A stretch of 64,000 bases of DNA from Calycina herbarum. Lineage: Eukaryota; Ascomycota; Leotiomycetes; Helotiales; Pezizellaceae. The stretch's first letter is position 1. Each line of letters starts with the position of its first letter. Shown in pieces: positions 47,701-61,000 of this stretch. The notes under the pieces were generated by a model, which saw nothing but the letters and a program-made list of their open reading frames with translations, had not been told where the DNA came from and ran no database searches. Location of the stretch: the NCBI GenBank assembly GCA_001414485.1, contig LLEY01000115.1, positions 62,001 to 126,000 of the forward strand. The letters are read 5' to 3'. The translations under genes were made by a program, and so were the position numbers.

Positions 47701-49620
47701 CTTATTAATATTAAGAAAGAGTTCTATATCTTTAAGCTTCTTTAGAATAAGCTTAACTTGCTCTTTATATTCTTTAAAGGTTCTATTTATAAAGATTAGA
47801 ATATTATCTATATAATTAGAGTAGAAGTTATCTAAGTATTTCTATAGTATCTAGTTAATATATCTTTAGAATATACTTAGTATATTTATAAGTCTAAAAG
47901 AAGTAACTATCTATTTATATAATCTATATCTTATATAAAAAGCTATCTTCTATTTATCTTTTTTTATAATCTAGATTTAGTAAAAAGCTTAGCTTATATT
48001 AAGTTTTATATACTATTTTACCTTCCTAGCTTATTATAAGATTTCGTAGATTAGAGAAAGTAAGTACTAGTTCTTTTATATAACTTTATTTAGAGTATAG
48101 TAATTAATATAGAACTATAGAACTTCTTCTAGTTTTCGTATAAAGAGTATAGAAGTAGTAGTAGAAGAGTTACTAACTTAAATCTAGTCTTTATCTATAT
48201 ACTCTATATATATTCTTTAAAAGATAAGAAGTTTATTATAAGATATATTATAAAGCAGCTTCTAAGAGACTATAGCTTTATTTCTATCTTCTTTTATAAG
48301 TTCGATCTAGTAGTTTATTCTATTACCTTATAGAAGAGGTAATTTATTTAAGTCTTTTAAGCTATAAGTGCTAAGATAATCTTAAAATTATAATAGTAGC
48401 TTCGTTTAAGAATCTATTTTTATCTTCTTCGTCTTCTTAAGAGCCTTAGTAATATCTTATAAGCTAGCTAAGAATACTTATATATTTAGATAAGACTTAT
48501 TTATTATTATCTAAAAAGTCTTAATAGAGATAGGCTAGTAATCGATAGAATTCGAGCTACTTACTTCTAGAATTTTAGCTTAATTTTATATAAGTGTATT
48601 TATTAAAGAAATAAGATATTTAAAAGTAGAACTGTTAATTTAAATATCTTATTTAATAATCTAAGAGAGTCTTAGAATTATATTATATAACTCTAAGTAA
48701 GGAATAATATAGAGAAACGACCTAGCTTCGTAGTATCTATTAATATCTAAAGAGATAGTAGTAACTTCTATTACTATATTATCTAAGAAGGTATTAAAGC
48801 TAGAAAGCTCTTAAGAGGAAATAGAAATATACTAAACGTTATTCTAGGTAGTAAAGAAAAAGCTAATAAGTCTATATAATAAATATCTAGAGTTAAGAAG
48901 AGTCTTTATAAAACATTCTTTATTAACTAACATAGAAACTAAAAATAGAAGACTGTCTATTAACTTCTCTTAGAACTTAATCTATTCTTCTACTACTTTC
49001 TTTAAAACCTTCTTCTGCTTTTAATAGCGTCTTTTACTAGAAGCTATTCTTTTCCTAAATCGTTAGAGTTAGAGACTTTCTTAATTCTTTCTTTTCCTTT
49101 ACTATCTCCGTCTTCCTTCTTATAACGGTTTATATCTAAAGAGTACTCGGTCTACCGACCTTCGTACGAAACGTAACCTTATATAACCTCGATATAAGAG
49201 GTTCTAATATCGTTCTAATAACCGGTAATTATATATAGTCTCTACGTATAAAACCTCTTTCCTCGTACGTAGAATAGACTTCTTCTCTTTTCTTCCTTAG
49301 TTAATTCTTCTTATAATAAAGATAATCTTATTTATTAACCTCTTTATATTCGGCCTATAACACTTCTAGATAGAAGCTACTTAGATCTTCTTTATTTATT
49401 TAAGTAACGCTTTCTTTATTACCTACTTTATCTTCGTCTTATAATCCTAGACTTAGTATTCTTTAAGTCTATATCTTAAGTAAAAGCTTAAGCTTCTTCT
49501 TTTAGTAAGAACTTCGTCTAAGCTTTATTATAGTTCCTTTAGTCGAGTAGAGAAGACTACTATTATTAGTTCCTAGTCTATTATATTATATAAGGAACTA
49601 TCTTTAGATTTGTACGTAGC
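44706..49620 (-). mobile_element. RIP-decayed Gypsy retrotransposon, boundaries unclear
   Basis: On the minus strand a Gypsy reverse transcriptase is still readable through stop codons. It has a segment resembling ILFVRKLEE at about 48120-48160 and the active-site strand read as YIDNILIF near 47797-47817 (second Asp changed to Asn), followed by FKEYKEQVKLILKKLK. The 5' part (higher coordinates) is interrupted by a solo LTR at 49121-49362 and by the complete Gypsy copy from 49625. A small GC-rich island near 44988-45020 holds two copies of CACGTGACCTGCGC and may be LTR promoter sequence. No LTR pair was identified for this element. Confidence 0.7.
49121..49362 (-). mobile_element. Solo LTR (242 bp) with 5-bp target duplication CTTCT
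   Basis: On the minus strand it starts TGTTATAGGCCG and ends AACCGTTATA (CA altered to TA). CTTCT lies directly on both sides (49116-49120 and 49363-49367). Perfect flanking duplication with no internal region means a solo LTR left by recombination between two LTRs. Confidence 0.85.
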
Positions 49621-49624
49621 TCTA

Positions 49625-50419
49625 TATAACGAAACTCAAACGAACTAAACAAAGATAACTAAGTCTTAAATGTTACGGACCTGGCCACCGCCGAGCACGT
49701 GACTCGCGTACGGCTGCTCGCCGGCGTCCGCAAAGCCTGCTATTCCTAGCCTGGCCTAGAACTATTCCTACCTAGGCTAGGAACTATTTCTACAAACGGA
49801 TCGACATTCCTATAACTTATCGATTCCTTGGCTATCTCTATATTATAGGACCTCTAGAAGTCTTCTCTTTCCTTCTCTTCTCTTCTGTAGCTTTAGATCT
49901 TTAATTAAACTACCTCTTACTTCTCTGATTATCCGCTACACCTGTGTATACTATAGGTAAGGATAACTACCAGAGGGCTAGCAGATTGGGTTTGTTATAT
50001 TAAAGGTTAGTATATAGGTAAGAAGTATAGATACGCCGGGTTGTTTACTTAGAAGTGAACTCGTTACTTATATCAAAGATATTAAATAAGATAATAAGAT
50101 TAATAACTAAAGTTAAATACGAAGCTTCTATCTAATAGCAGACGTGCTAGTCTTATATAGAACCTTCGTTTATATTAGAGTCCTGCTTAGTAGAAGTCCC
50201 GAAGATAGAGTTCGACTCTATTTCTAAGGCTTCTTAAAACTAGACTCTATTACCTAACTGCTTCTAACCGAGTTACGTAATATAACTGTAATAAGATCCT
50301 AGGATTATATATCTTACTATATCTAATCCTTTCTTCCTTTTAGAGTTATAATAGTGCTTGTTCTATTAAGGCGTCGCCTAGACTTCACTTCGTTATATAC
50401 TAGTACGTGATTTGTAACA
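49625..50419 (-). repeat. 3' LTR of the complete Gypsy element, split by a solo LTR
   Basis: Begins TATAACGAAACT (plus strand) and ends TTTGTAACA. Without the 329-bp insertion and its 5-bp duplicated target it is 461 bp, the same as the 5' LTR. Confidence 0.9.
49671..49999. mobile_element. Nested solo LTR (329 bp) with TTAAA target duplication
   Basis: It interrupts the LTR exactly between CTTAAA and GGTTAG of the intact copy. TTAAA is present on both sides (49666-49670 and 50000-50004). The insert begins TGTTACGGACC and ends TTTGTTATA, i.e. TG...CA ends with one RIP-type change. Its first 100 bp are GC-rich, less RIP-affected than the host element. The strand of the original element is not clear. 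Confidence 0.85.
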
Positions 50420-53400
50420 CTATCCTCTTCTTAGCCTAGCGTGTTCTTATACTAGAATATAAACCTAAAATATGTTATTAGAAAGATATTAACCTTCCTT
50501 TATATATAAATATATTCTCTTTATATATAAAACGAAAAGAGTGTCTAGCTCTTACTATATATATTAAATTCGTATAATAACTAGCGATAACCTATTCTTT
50601 TTATTATAAATAGTCTTGTCAATGTTTTCTAGAGCTCTCGAAGTTCTCTCGTTGTTCTAAGTATATTTAGTTAAAAAGGTTCTACGATAGCTCTAGTTAC
50701 CTCGACGTTCCTTCTTCTAGGCTTCGAAAACCTGTATATTGATTTTTCTTTAGCCTTATATATAAACGATTCTCTATTACTTCTCCGAGTTCTCTACCTT
50801 CGAGTCCTCCTCTTAAGTCCTCTTCTGTCTAGTTTCCTACCTTTGAGATAGCTTCTTTTGTTAAATAGATACTTTCTAATAATATATCTTTATCTAACTC
50901 TAGTCTCGAGTTCTAGGTAGTCTTAGGTTTTATTAGTAGAACTTCTAAAGTTCTCTTAGGTAATAGTTAAGATTATTTTTTAGTTTCTAAGTATTCTCTA
51001 AATATAAGTAATTTAACTATTTAATTAAATACTTAACTTATCCTCTAATAAGTTTATAGTTAAGAATTCTTTTAACTTCGTATTTAGTATTTAGGTTTAC
51101 TAGTTAGATTTCTATAAATAGGGCTAGTAGTGTTCTCGGTAGTGCTGGTTTAAGTAAGGATATATAGAATACTAGGTAGATGTTTATTATTCTTAGTAGT
51201 ACTAATTTATAATTTAAAGGTCTTTTAACTTATTTGATTTTAAATAGTCTAAGTTTCTTATAATCTAGTTTATTACTTAGTCTCTTTATATTAATATTTT
51301 TTCGTACTAAGTAGACTTTATCTCCCTCTTTTAGTATTAGCTCCTAACTACGTCGTTTATTATAGTAGTACGTGTTTCTTTCGGCTACGAACTATAAATC
51401 CTTTATAAGTTCCTTATATAGATTTTTAATTTTTAAGAGTTAAATATAAGTAAGTTAGTTATTAATAGTCGTAGATAGTAGTTCTTAATACACTAATAAT
51501 TTATATCTAAAGTTAGTATAGAATAGTATAATAAGTATTATTTCCGTTACTAAACTATTATAAGTAAAGTATATTAAAGGTAGTAGTTCTACTTAGTCGT
51601 TTTACTAGTAGTTTATATAATAACGAAGGTATATTTTAACTACTTGATTTATCTGTTCGTTTCCTCTATTTATCTAAGAGTGAAAAGCTGTAGAAAGCTT
51701 CCTTTTTATACTTAATCGTTCTATAAGAGCGATCTAAAATTTTAAGATAAAGAGTTTATCTCTATCTAAGAGTATTTCTTCTAGTAGTCTATATCTTAAG
51801 ACTACTTCTCTAAGAAATGTAAATACTAATTCCTTAGCTATACTTAACTCTATATATACTATTAGAATTATATACTTTATAAGTTATTCTATAATAACTA
51901 GGATCGAGTTATACTTAACTTCTATTATTAGATCTTTAGATTTTAGTAATTTAATAATAAAATCTATAGATATTAATTTCTAAGGTATTTATAGTATTAG
52001 AGTAGTATTTATCTATTTATAAGGTATATAGTAGAAGGCCTTATTCCTAGTATAGGTATTATATTCTACTATTACTTCTTTAATTATCGTAGATAATCGA
52101 TTAATATAGTAGTATTATCTTATCTTCTAGAGGGTTCTATAAATTCCTTAGTATCTATAAGCGGGTATAGTATAGTATTCTTATATAAACTCCTTTATAT
52201 ACGAGCTAGGAACCTATAGTTTCTCTTTTATATACTAGTTATAACTCTTATATATATTCTAAATTTTATCTATCTAGATATTATTTATTACTACTATTTC
52301 GTATATAGTAGGTACTAAGTCTTTATTTTTAAGAGTTTTTAAGATTATAATCTTTTTATACTTCTTATCTCTCTTATATCTAGGTTTCTAGCTAAGAGTA
52401 TTAGCTTAAGTATTTAATATTCTTTTTATATATTAAATAATAATATTAAATCCTTTTAATATCTCTAACTATCTAGCTAACTATTTAGTTATAAGTTCCT
52501 TAGTTATTATAAATATTCTAAGATTCTTATAATTAGATAAAACTATAACTTAGTATTTTACTAGCTATAAATAAATCCTCTAGTATTCTAAGGCTAATAC
52601 TATAGTAAGTAATTCTTTATTAAAAATACTATAGTTTTATTAAGCTAGGTTAAATATTTTAGAATAATATATAATAGGTATAAGTTTCCTTTTTTTATTT
52701 AGTTATAAGTAAATTATATCTACTAATATATCTAAGGTGTCTATTTTAATCGTACTTAGTTTTTCTATATTAAAGTTATATAGAATAGGTTTCTTTATAA
52801 ACCTTATTTTAATTCTTTAAAAAGCGTCCTTAGCTTATTTATTCTAAATGAATTTAATAGCTTTCTTAACTAGTACTAATATTAGTTTAGTAATCTTTAT
52901 ATAGTCTTAGATAAATAGATAGTAAAAGTTTATAAATCTAAGAAAAGATTATATATCTTTTATATTCTCTAGTAACTTCTAGTTTAAGATATCTTAGATC
53001 TTTACTAAATCTATTTCTATTTTCTCTAGGCTAAATACCTATCTTAGGAAAAGTGTCTAAGTTACTCTAAACTTGTATTTTAAGAGTTTTAATCGAGAGT
53101 TTACTTTTATAAGTTGTTATAAAACTTCTTTAATATATCTCTTATATTCTTCTTCTTTTTCTAAGAAGATTAAGATATTATCTAGGTAATAGATTACTAT
53201 TATTCCTAGAAGATCTTCTAAAATATTATTATTTTATTTCTAATATATAGCTAGTATATTATAAAGTCTAAATAGTATAACTATATATTTATAAAGGCTT
53301 GATAGTAAGGTAAATACTATCTTCTATTCGTCTCTGACTTTTATTTATATAAGTCTATAGATATTTTATTAATCTAGTTTTATAAATCGTACTATCTTAT

Positions 53401-56400
53401 CTAACTTGTTCTATAAGTATTAGCTAGATAGTAGTAGATAAGCGTTCTTAACTATAGTATAATTTACTTCTTAGTAATTAATATATACTCTCTTATCTAG
53501 TTTGTCTTTTTTTATAATAATAAGTATATTTAAGGTAATTAGTAACTTAGATTTTCTAATATATCTCTTCTTAATACCTTTCTTTATATAACTTTCTATT
53601 CTCTATAAGCTTTTCTAGTTATATAACTAAAGCTTTTATTTTAAGAGATAATAACTCTCTTTTAATTTAATCTTATAATCTTATAAACGATGTTCTAGTA
53701 AGGCTTATAAGTCTTCTAGGTTTTTAAACAAAGCCTTAAATTCTCTATACTATATAGGTATTTTGTTATTAGCTGTCTTACTAACCTGTAGAGGACCTTA
53801 GGCAAGGTGTTCTAACGTCTTAGAAGAGGTAGCGCTAACCTCGTTCTAGCCTTATAGTTATAATTATAAACCTATATAATTATATTAACTAAAGGTTATT
53901 TTCTAAGCCTTCTAGTTAATATCTAGATTATGTTCTCGAATCTATAGTATACTAAGTATTACTTCCTTATTCTCTATTTTAATAATATTAAATTATATAT
54001 CTAAGTAGTGTTCTTTAATAGTAATATTTATTAGAATAGTTTACTAATTAATAATTCCGTTCTAGTATATAACGTCTATTCTATTAACTACTCTTAAGTA
54101 GTATAGTCTTATACCTTTGATTAAGACGTTTAGCTTCTTCTAAGCTACTAGAGAAAGGAAATTACCCGTTGTTCTAGAATTAATTAAGACTCGGAGTTCC
54201 TTTCCTCTTATCTTCGCTGTTACTATAAGTAAATTTTCTCTAGATATAGTATTTAACTCTCTTATAGTAGTGTAATTTTCTAGTTTAATATAATAAACCT
54301 TGAATCTTCTTTCTCTATTATCTCTTTTCTAAGAGCTTAGAAAGAATATTACTTTTTCGTTATTAGAAAAAGCTACTTCGTATACTAGACTATCTTCTAC
54401 TATTCTCTTAGGTTCTAGAAGTGTTCCTATAAAATGTTTTTCTATAGACTAATCTAATAATACTCGTGGTTTATACTAAACCTATTTAATAGTTGCTCTA
54501 TATAATGTTTTAGTAGTCTACTACTTACCTTTTATAGGTTAGTAGAATTCTTAGATTATATTAGCTTATAGGTCTACCTTAGTAACTCTAAATATCTACT
54601 GATCTTCTAATCCTTTAAATACTATTATAACTCTTTTTTTAATCTTTAATACCTAATAATTTTTATTAATTACTAACTTATAATTTTAACTAGGTAGGTA
54701 GGTAGTTATATCTAACTTTAGATATCTATTATATTTATCGAATCCCTCTAGGTAATACTACTGCTATTTAGTAGTATTATTCTTTAAATTAGTAACTATA
54801 TATAGATCTCTCTTCTCTAGGTAGTTATTTAGTATTATCTATTCTAGTCCTAGCTACTTAAACTTAATAGTTTCTTTGCTATTAATAGAGCTAACTATGG
54901 TTACTCGATTTTAATCGTTCCTTACTATCTTATAAGTAGTTAAGATAGTAGGATTGATTCCTTAAGTAGAATATAAGCTCTAAAAATCAGGTTTCTATTC
55001 TTCTATATATACCTATTTATTTCCTCTTTTGAAAGTTCTAATGAATACCTATGTTTCTCCTTCTTTAGGTTTATATATTCTAGGATTTATCTCTAATAAG
55101 TTAGATTCTAACTCTAATAACTCTAATAAACTTGTTAATAATAGTAATTTATATTCTACTTAAAGAGGCAATTTATAATCTATTTCTAACCGTATATTAT
55201 AATATTCTTTAAAGAGTAGATCCCTATTATTATTAGTATCCTATACTCTACTAACTTATAACTTAATTCCTTCGTTTAGCTATAAGTATATAACGCCTGC
55301 TGTTATATCTATAGTATCTGTTTTAATTTACGTATTATATCCTCGAGCTTCGAGTTCTTCGTCTATAAGTTTAATTTTATTAAGTAATACTACTTCTTTA
55401 TAAACTATAGCGTTGATTCGTCCCTTTCTATTTAAGTCTTTCTTCTTACTATACTTATTTACTCTATAGCTAGAGAGGCTATAGTTATAACACAAGTTCT
55501 ACTTACGTCGACGATTTCGCTTCTTTTAAGAAAGTCTTTCTTTCTTTTAAAAGGTTTTCTTCTATATAGCGTTTACCTCCTTACTATGTTTATTAATATA
55601 AGAGTGCTTCTACTTTCCTAACCCGTGGCTCTTTTCTCTATACTTAGGGTTACTCTTTCTAAATTTATATAGGCGGTTATCTAACTAGACAACTTCCTTA
55701 ATTATACCTATAATAGTTAAGAACTACATATTCTACTTAGCTATCTCCTTATAGATATATACCTTTAATCCTCTATAGAAGAGTTCTATAAAAGTAATAG
55801 TATCCTACTCTGATTTCGTTCTATAATATTAAAATTTATTAGTATAGTCTATTATAGATCCGGTTTATTATAACTCTAAAAGCTTATATATAGCTGTTTA
55901 GATCGTATCGAAGTCTCTAAAGACTTTTCTAATAGTTATCTTAAATCCTCTCTAAGATTTAAATATAATCTTAGTTAATTCTATCTTTGTATCTTTATTC
56001 TTATTCTTAAAGAAGTTCTCTAGATATAGCTAAGCCTATTCTAATACTAATCCTCTAAGGTAGAAGATAGCGAAGATAGTTTATAAATTATAATTATCTT
56101 TGAACTTATTAGAATTAAAGTTAAAGTAGATGTCTATTTAAAGAAGGAATAAGTCTAGTTCCTTTCGCTTCTTATAATACGTATCTAGTATCTTAACTTT
56201 GATTGTTTTAAGTACTTTGACTTTATAAGACTCGAGGGCGTCTAGTATACTAATATTGTCGTCGTTCCTAGTTAACTATATACCGGTAGGTATTCTCCTA
56301 GCAGCACTTCTAGATATTTCTACAACGTTAACTTAACTAGTATTCAGGCTAGCTGCTGCAGAGGTTGCTAGGGCTATAGCGACTGAACTTCTAAGTAGGT

Positions 56401-56408
56401 ACTTAAAG

Positions 56409-56869
56409 TATAACGAAACTTAAACGAACTAAATAAAGATAACTAAGTCTTAAAGGTTAGTATATAGGTAAGAAGTATAGATGTACCAGGTTGTTTACTT
56501 AGAAGTGAACTTATTACTTATATTAAAGATATTAAATAAGATAATAAGATTAATAACTAAAGTTAAGTACGAAGCTCCTATCTAATAGCAGACGTGCTAG
56601 TCTTATATAGAACCTTCGTTTATATTAGAGTCCTACTTAGCAGGAGTCCTAAAGATAGAGTCTAACTCTATTTCTAGGGCTTCTTAAAACTAGACTCTAT
56701 TACCTAACTACTCCTAACCGAGTTATATAATATAACTATAATAAGATCCTAGGATTATATATCCTACTATATCTAATCCTTTCTTCCTTTCAGAGTTATA
56801 ATAGTACTCGTTCTATTAGAGCGTCGCCTAGACTTCACTTCGTCACGTGCTGGCACGTGATTCGTGACA
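56409..56869 (-). repeat. 5' LTR of the complete Gypsy element (461 bp)
   Basis: Begins TATAACGAAACT and ends ATTCGTGACA on the plus strand, i.e. TGTCACGAAT at its minus-strand start. It aligns along its length with the left LTR and with the LTR at 57627. Confidence 0.9.
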
Positions 56870-57626
56870 CTCTAGCTCTAGCTCTAGATAAAGTCGTTCG
56901 TAGCTTCTTTGTTCGCTAAGCTATAAGATTAGCAACTTTGTTTAGCTAATTAGTAATTATTTATAATTATCTATAGTATCTATTATAGGTACTATCTTTT
57001 TAAATACCGATAGTTATAGTAATTAGCTTTGTACTAAGAGTAGCTTTTAAGTAGCTCTTCTTAATTACGTTGTTCTATTCTTAGCTAGAAGCTTCTAAAA
57101 TTAGCTAATCGAATTTGTTAAAGAATTCGCTAAAAGACTATTAGTCTTACTTCGTTTAGTTAATCTAGCTAAGTACTTTTTACTATAGCTAAGGGTTATA
57201 GAATATCGTATAAAGCTATTCTAGAAATTCTAAAACTATGAACTTATTCTCTAAGTAAGTATATTCTATCTAAAGGAAAATCCTTATAGCTACGTCTTCT
57301 AAGAGTTTTCTAAAGATATAATAGACTCTTTCTTTCTCTTATCTAATTAATAGACTGTTAATTTCTAGCTTCGCTTATAAAAGGCTTTTGAATTAAAGAA
57401 AGAGGTTAGATATACTTCTGTTATATCTTTCTAAGTATAGGAAACAGTGCTTTAGCCTTCGATTAATATTCGTAACTAAGGCTAGTGTTAAGATAAGCGT
57501 AGGTTATAGAAAAGTTTCGTTTCTTTTAGAGGAAAGTCTTTCTTCGAGCCTTATAAGAGCTTCGTCTTATTAGTTAGAAAGGTTTACTATAGACTAGTTT
57601 TAACTTTTAATAAGAAGCTATATATC
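56870..57626. other. RIP-decayed host sequence between two Gypsy insertions
   Basis: AT-rich, stop-filled, no domain recognised. It begins with the right CTCTA duplication followed by a short CTAGCT repeat. By the nested-insertion logic it was contiguous with the sequence left of 49620 before the complete Gypsy copy inserted. Confidence 0.5.
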
Positions 57627-58082
57627 TATAACGAAACTTAAACGAACTAAACAAAGATAACTAAGTCTTAAAGGTTAGTATATAGGTAAGAAGTATAGAT
57701 GTGCTAGGTTGTTTACTTAGAAGTAAACTCGTTACTTATATCAAAGATATTAAATAAGATAATAAGATTAATAACTAAAGTTAAGTACGAAGCTTCTATC
57801 TAATAGCAGACGTACTAGTCTTATATAAAGCCTTCGTATCCCTAGGCCGCTATAGTCGATCTAGTCGACTATAGCTGACATAGTCGACTCGTCGGCTATG
57901 TCGCTTACCCTTCCCGGTCACGTGATTATAACCGACTTCTAATAGTAAGATCCTAGAATTCCTAAATACTCTTTCTATATTATAGATTCCCTTCTATATT
58001 ACCTTCTATTTCCTAGACATTATACCTTATTCTATTAGAACGCTGTCTAGACTACTTATTACGTAAAACGTGATTTGTAATA
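57627..58082 (-). repeat. 3' LTR of the second Gypsy copy, with a variant middle segment
   Basis: 456 bp. The first about 210 bp and the last about 130 bp match the other LTRs, but about 57838-57950 is unrelated and contains a palindrome with 11-bp arms (57849-57859 and 57865-57875). It ends TTTGTAATA, next to the same polypurine run as the other copy. Confidence 0.8.
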
Positions 58083-61000
58083 CTATCCCTTTCTTAGACT
58101 AGCGTATCCCTACACTTAAGTATAGCCTAAGAAATATCGTTAAAGAGCTATCAGCCTTTCTAGTTTTAATATAAACACTACTTATACTTTTAAACATAAA
58201 CACTAGATTAAACTCGTAAAGTATATTAATAAATCTAGTAAAGAGATAGCTCCTTATACTCGATACAAACGTTCTAGACGAAGATATATAGCTATAGCTT
58301 CGGCCTTAGAGGTTAACAAATGTTCTAAGTATATAAGGTAGAAGAAATCCTATAACGTTAAGTTATAAAATCGAATACCTTCTCTTTCTAACTAGTCCTT
58401 AATCAACTAGCAACGACGAAAACTAAGAGACAAAGAAGAACAGGCCTAGCAGTCCTAATAGGAAGCGGCTACTAAGGTTCTTCGTTTACGAAAACTTTAG
58501 CACTAACTCGACGAGCGAGAACAGTAGCTAATTCAGTCTAGTTTGAACTCTATAGCTAAGCTAGAGGAGAAAGAGGAGGAAGAGAGAAAAGATAGGGAAA
58601 GATAGAAAGAGAAGGAGCATAGAGAGAAAGAGGCTGCTAGGCTGGCTATCCTTTCTACCTCCGACCTCGCTCTCGAACCGTCTCTTAACCCTGCCTTTCT
58701 AGAATCCTTTCCTTCTAATTATAAGATATAAGCAACCCTAGGTTTTAATAGTAGAACTCTTAAAGTTCTCTTAAGCAACGGTTAAGGTTGCTTTTTAGTT
58801 CTTATATATTTTCTAAGTAAGAGTAATCTAACTATTTAATTAAATACTTAATCTTACTTCTAATAATCTTATAGTTAAGAATCCTTTTAACTTTATATTC
58901 GATATTAGGATTAACTAGTTGAATTTCTATAATTAGAGCTAGTAGTGCTCCTAGTAGTACTAGTTCGAGTAGAGATATATAGAATACTAGATAGATGTTT
59001 ATTATTCTTAGTAGTATTAATTTATAATTTAAAGGTCCTTTAACACGTTTAATTTTAAATAGTCTAAGTTTTTTATAATCTAGTTTATTACTTAGTCTTT
59101 TTATATTAATATTCTTTTATACTAAGTAGACTTTATCCTCCTCTTTTAGCGTTAGCTCTTAACTACGTCGTTTATTATAGTAGTATATATTTCTTTCTAC
59201 TATAAATTATAGGTCTTCTATAAGTTTTTTATATAGACTCTTGATTTTTAAGACGTAAACATAAGTAAGTTAGTTATTAATAGTCGTAGATAGTAGTTCT
59301 TAATATACTGTTAATTTATATCTAAAATTAGTATAGAATAGTATAATAAGTATTATTTCTATTACTAAACTATTATAGGTAAATTATACTAAAGGTAGCA
59401 GTTCTACCTAGTTATCTTACTAGTAGTTTATATAATAATAAAGGTATGTTTTAACTACTTAATTTATTTGTTTAAAGGTAAAAAGCTATAGAGAGCTTCC
59501 TTTTTATATCTAATTATTCTATAAGAGCGATCTAAAATTTCAAGGTAAAGAGCTTGTCTCTATCTAAGATTATCTCTTCTAGTAGTCTATATTTTAAGAC
59601 TACTTCTTTTAGGAATACGAATACTAATTCCTTAGCTATACTTAATTCTAAATATAGTACTAGAATTATATATTTCGTAAGCCTTTCTATAATAACTAGG
59701 ATAGAATTATATTTAACTCTTATTATTAGATCTTTAGATTTTAGTAATTTAATAATAAAATCTATAGATATTAATTTCTAAGGTATCTATAGTATTAGAG
59801 TAGTGTTTATCTATCTATAAGGAATATAGTAGGAAGCCTTATTCCTAGTATAGGTATTATATTCCGCTATCGCTTCCTTAACTATTATAGATAACTGATT
59901 AATATAATAATATTATCTTATCCTCTAGAGGGTTCTACGAATTCCTTAGTATCTATAAGTAGGCGTAGTATAGTATTCTTATACAAATTCCTTTATATAT
60001 AAGCTAGGAACCTATAATTTCCCTTTTATATATTAGTTATAACCTTTATATATATTTTAAATCTTATCTATCTAGATATCGTTTATTACTACTATCTTAT
60101 ATATAGTAGGTACTAAGTCTTTATTCTTAAGGGTTTTTAAGATTATAATCTTTTTATATTTCTTATTTCCCTTATATCTAGGTTTCTAGCTAAGAGTATT
60201 AGCTCTAGTATTTAACATTCCTTTTATATATTAAATAATAATGTTAAATCCTCTTAATATCTCTAACTATCTAGCTAATCATCTTATTATAAGTTCCTTA
60301 ATAGTTGTAAATATCCTAAGGTTCTCGTAGTTAGATAAAACTATAACTAGGTATTTTACTAACTATAAATAAATCCTCTAGTATTCTAAAGCTAATACTA
60401 TAGTATATAGTTCCTTATTAAAGATACTATAGTTTTATTATACTAAGTTAAATATTTTAGAATAATATATAATAGGTATAAGTTTTCCTTTATTATTTAG
60501 CTATAAATGAACTATACCTACTATTATGTCTAAGGCGTCTATTTTAATTATACTAGGTTTATCTATATTAAAATTATATAGAATAGGCTTTTCTATAAAC
60601 TTTGTATTAATTTTCTAAAAAGTATTTTTTGTCTATTTATTCTATATAAACCTAATAGCTTTCTTAACTAGTACTAACATTAGTTTAGTAATCTTTATAT
60701 AGTCTTATATAAACGGATAGTAAAAGTTTACAAATCTAAGGAAGGACTGTATATCTTTTATATTCTCTAGTAATTTCTAGTTTAAGATGTCTTAGATCTT
60801 TACTAAATCTATTTTTATTTTTCTTAAGCTAAATACCTATCTTAGGAAAAGTGTCTAAGTTACTTTAAACTTGTATTTTAAGAGTTTTAATCGAGAGTTT
60901 ACTTTTATAAGTTATTATAAAACTTCTCTAATATATCTCTTATATTCCTCTTCTTTTTCTAAGAAGATTAGGATATTATTTAGATAATATATTACTATTA

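Larger units (their letters stand above)
49625..56869 (-). mobile_element. Complete Gypsy LTR retrotransposon, RIP-decayed
   Basis: LTRs at 49625-50419 and 56409-56869 enclose a 5989-bp internal region. After subtracting a nested insertion both LTRs are 461 bp. The 5-bp duplication CTCTA flanks the whole element (49620-49624 and 56870-56874). Reading on the minus strand, gag lies at the right with a degraded CCHC knuckle near 55450-55500. Reverse transcriptase follows, with segments resembling NYTIVKNAY and FIKLD (about 53360-53440) and the active site read as YYLDNIL (about 53169-53190). The integrase end is to the left. A polypurine run (50420-50435, minus strand) precedes the 3' LTR. Numerous TAG/TAA codons stand in place of Trp and Gln, and Asp is changed to Asn in the active site. 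Confidence 0.9.

Noticed and set aside
59554..59781. 75-aa Ser/Ile-rich open frame in the isochore
   Set aside because: It lies antisense to a RIP-decayed Gypsy reverse transcriptase region and is compositional chance.
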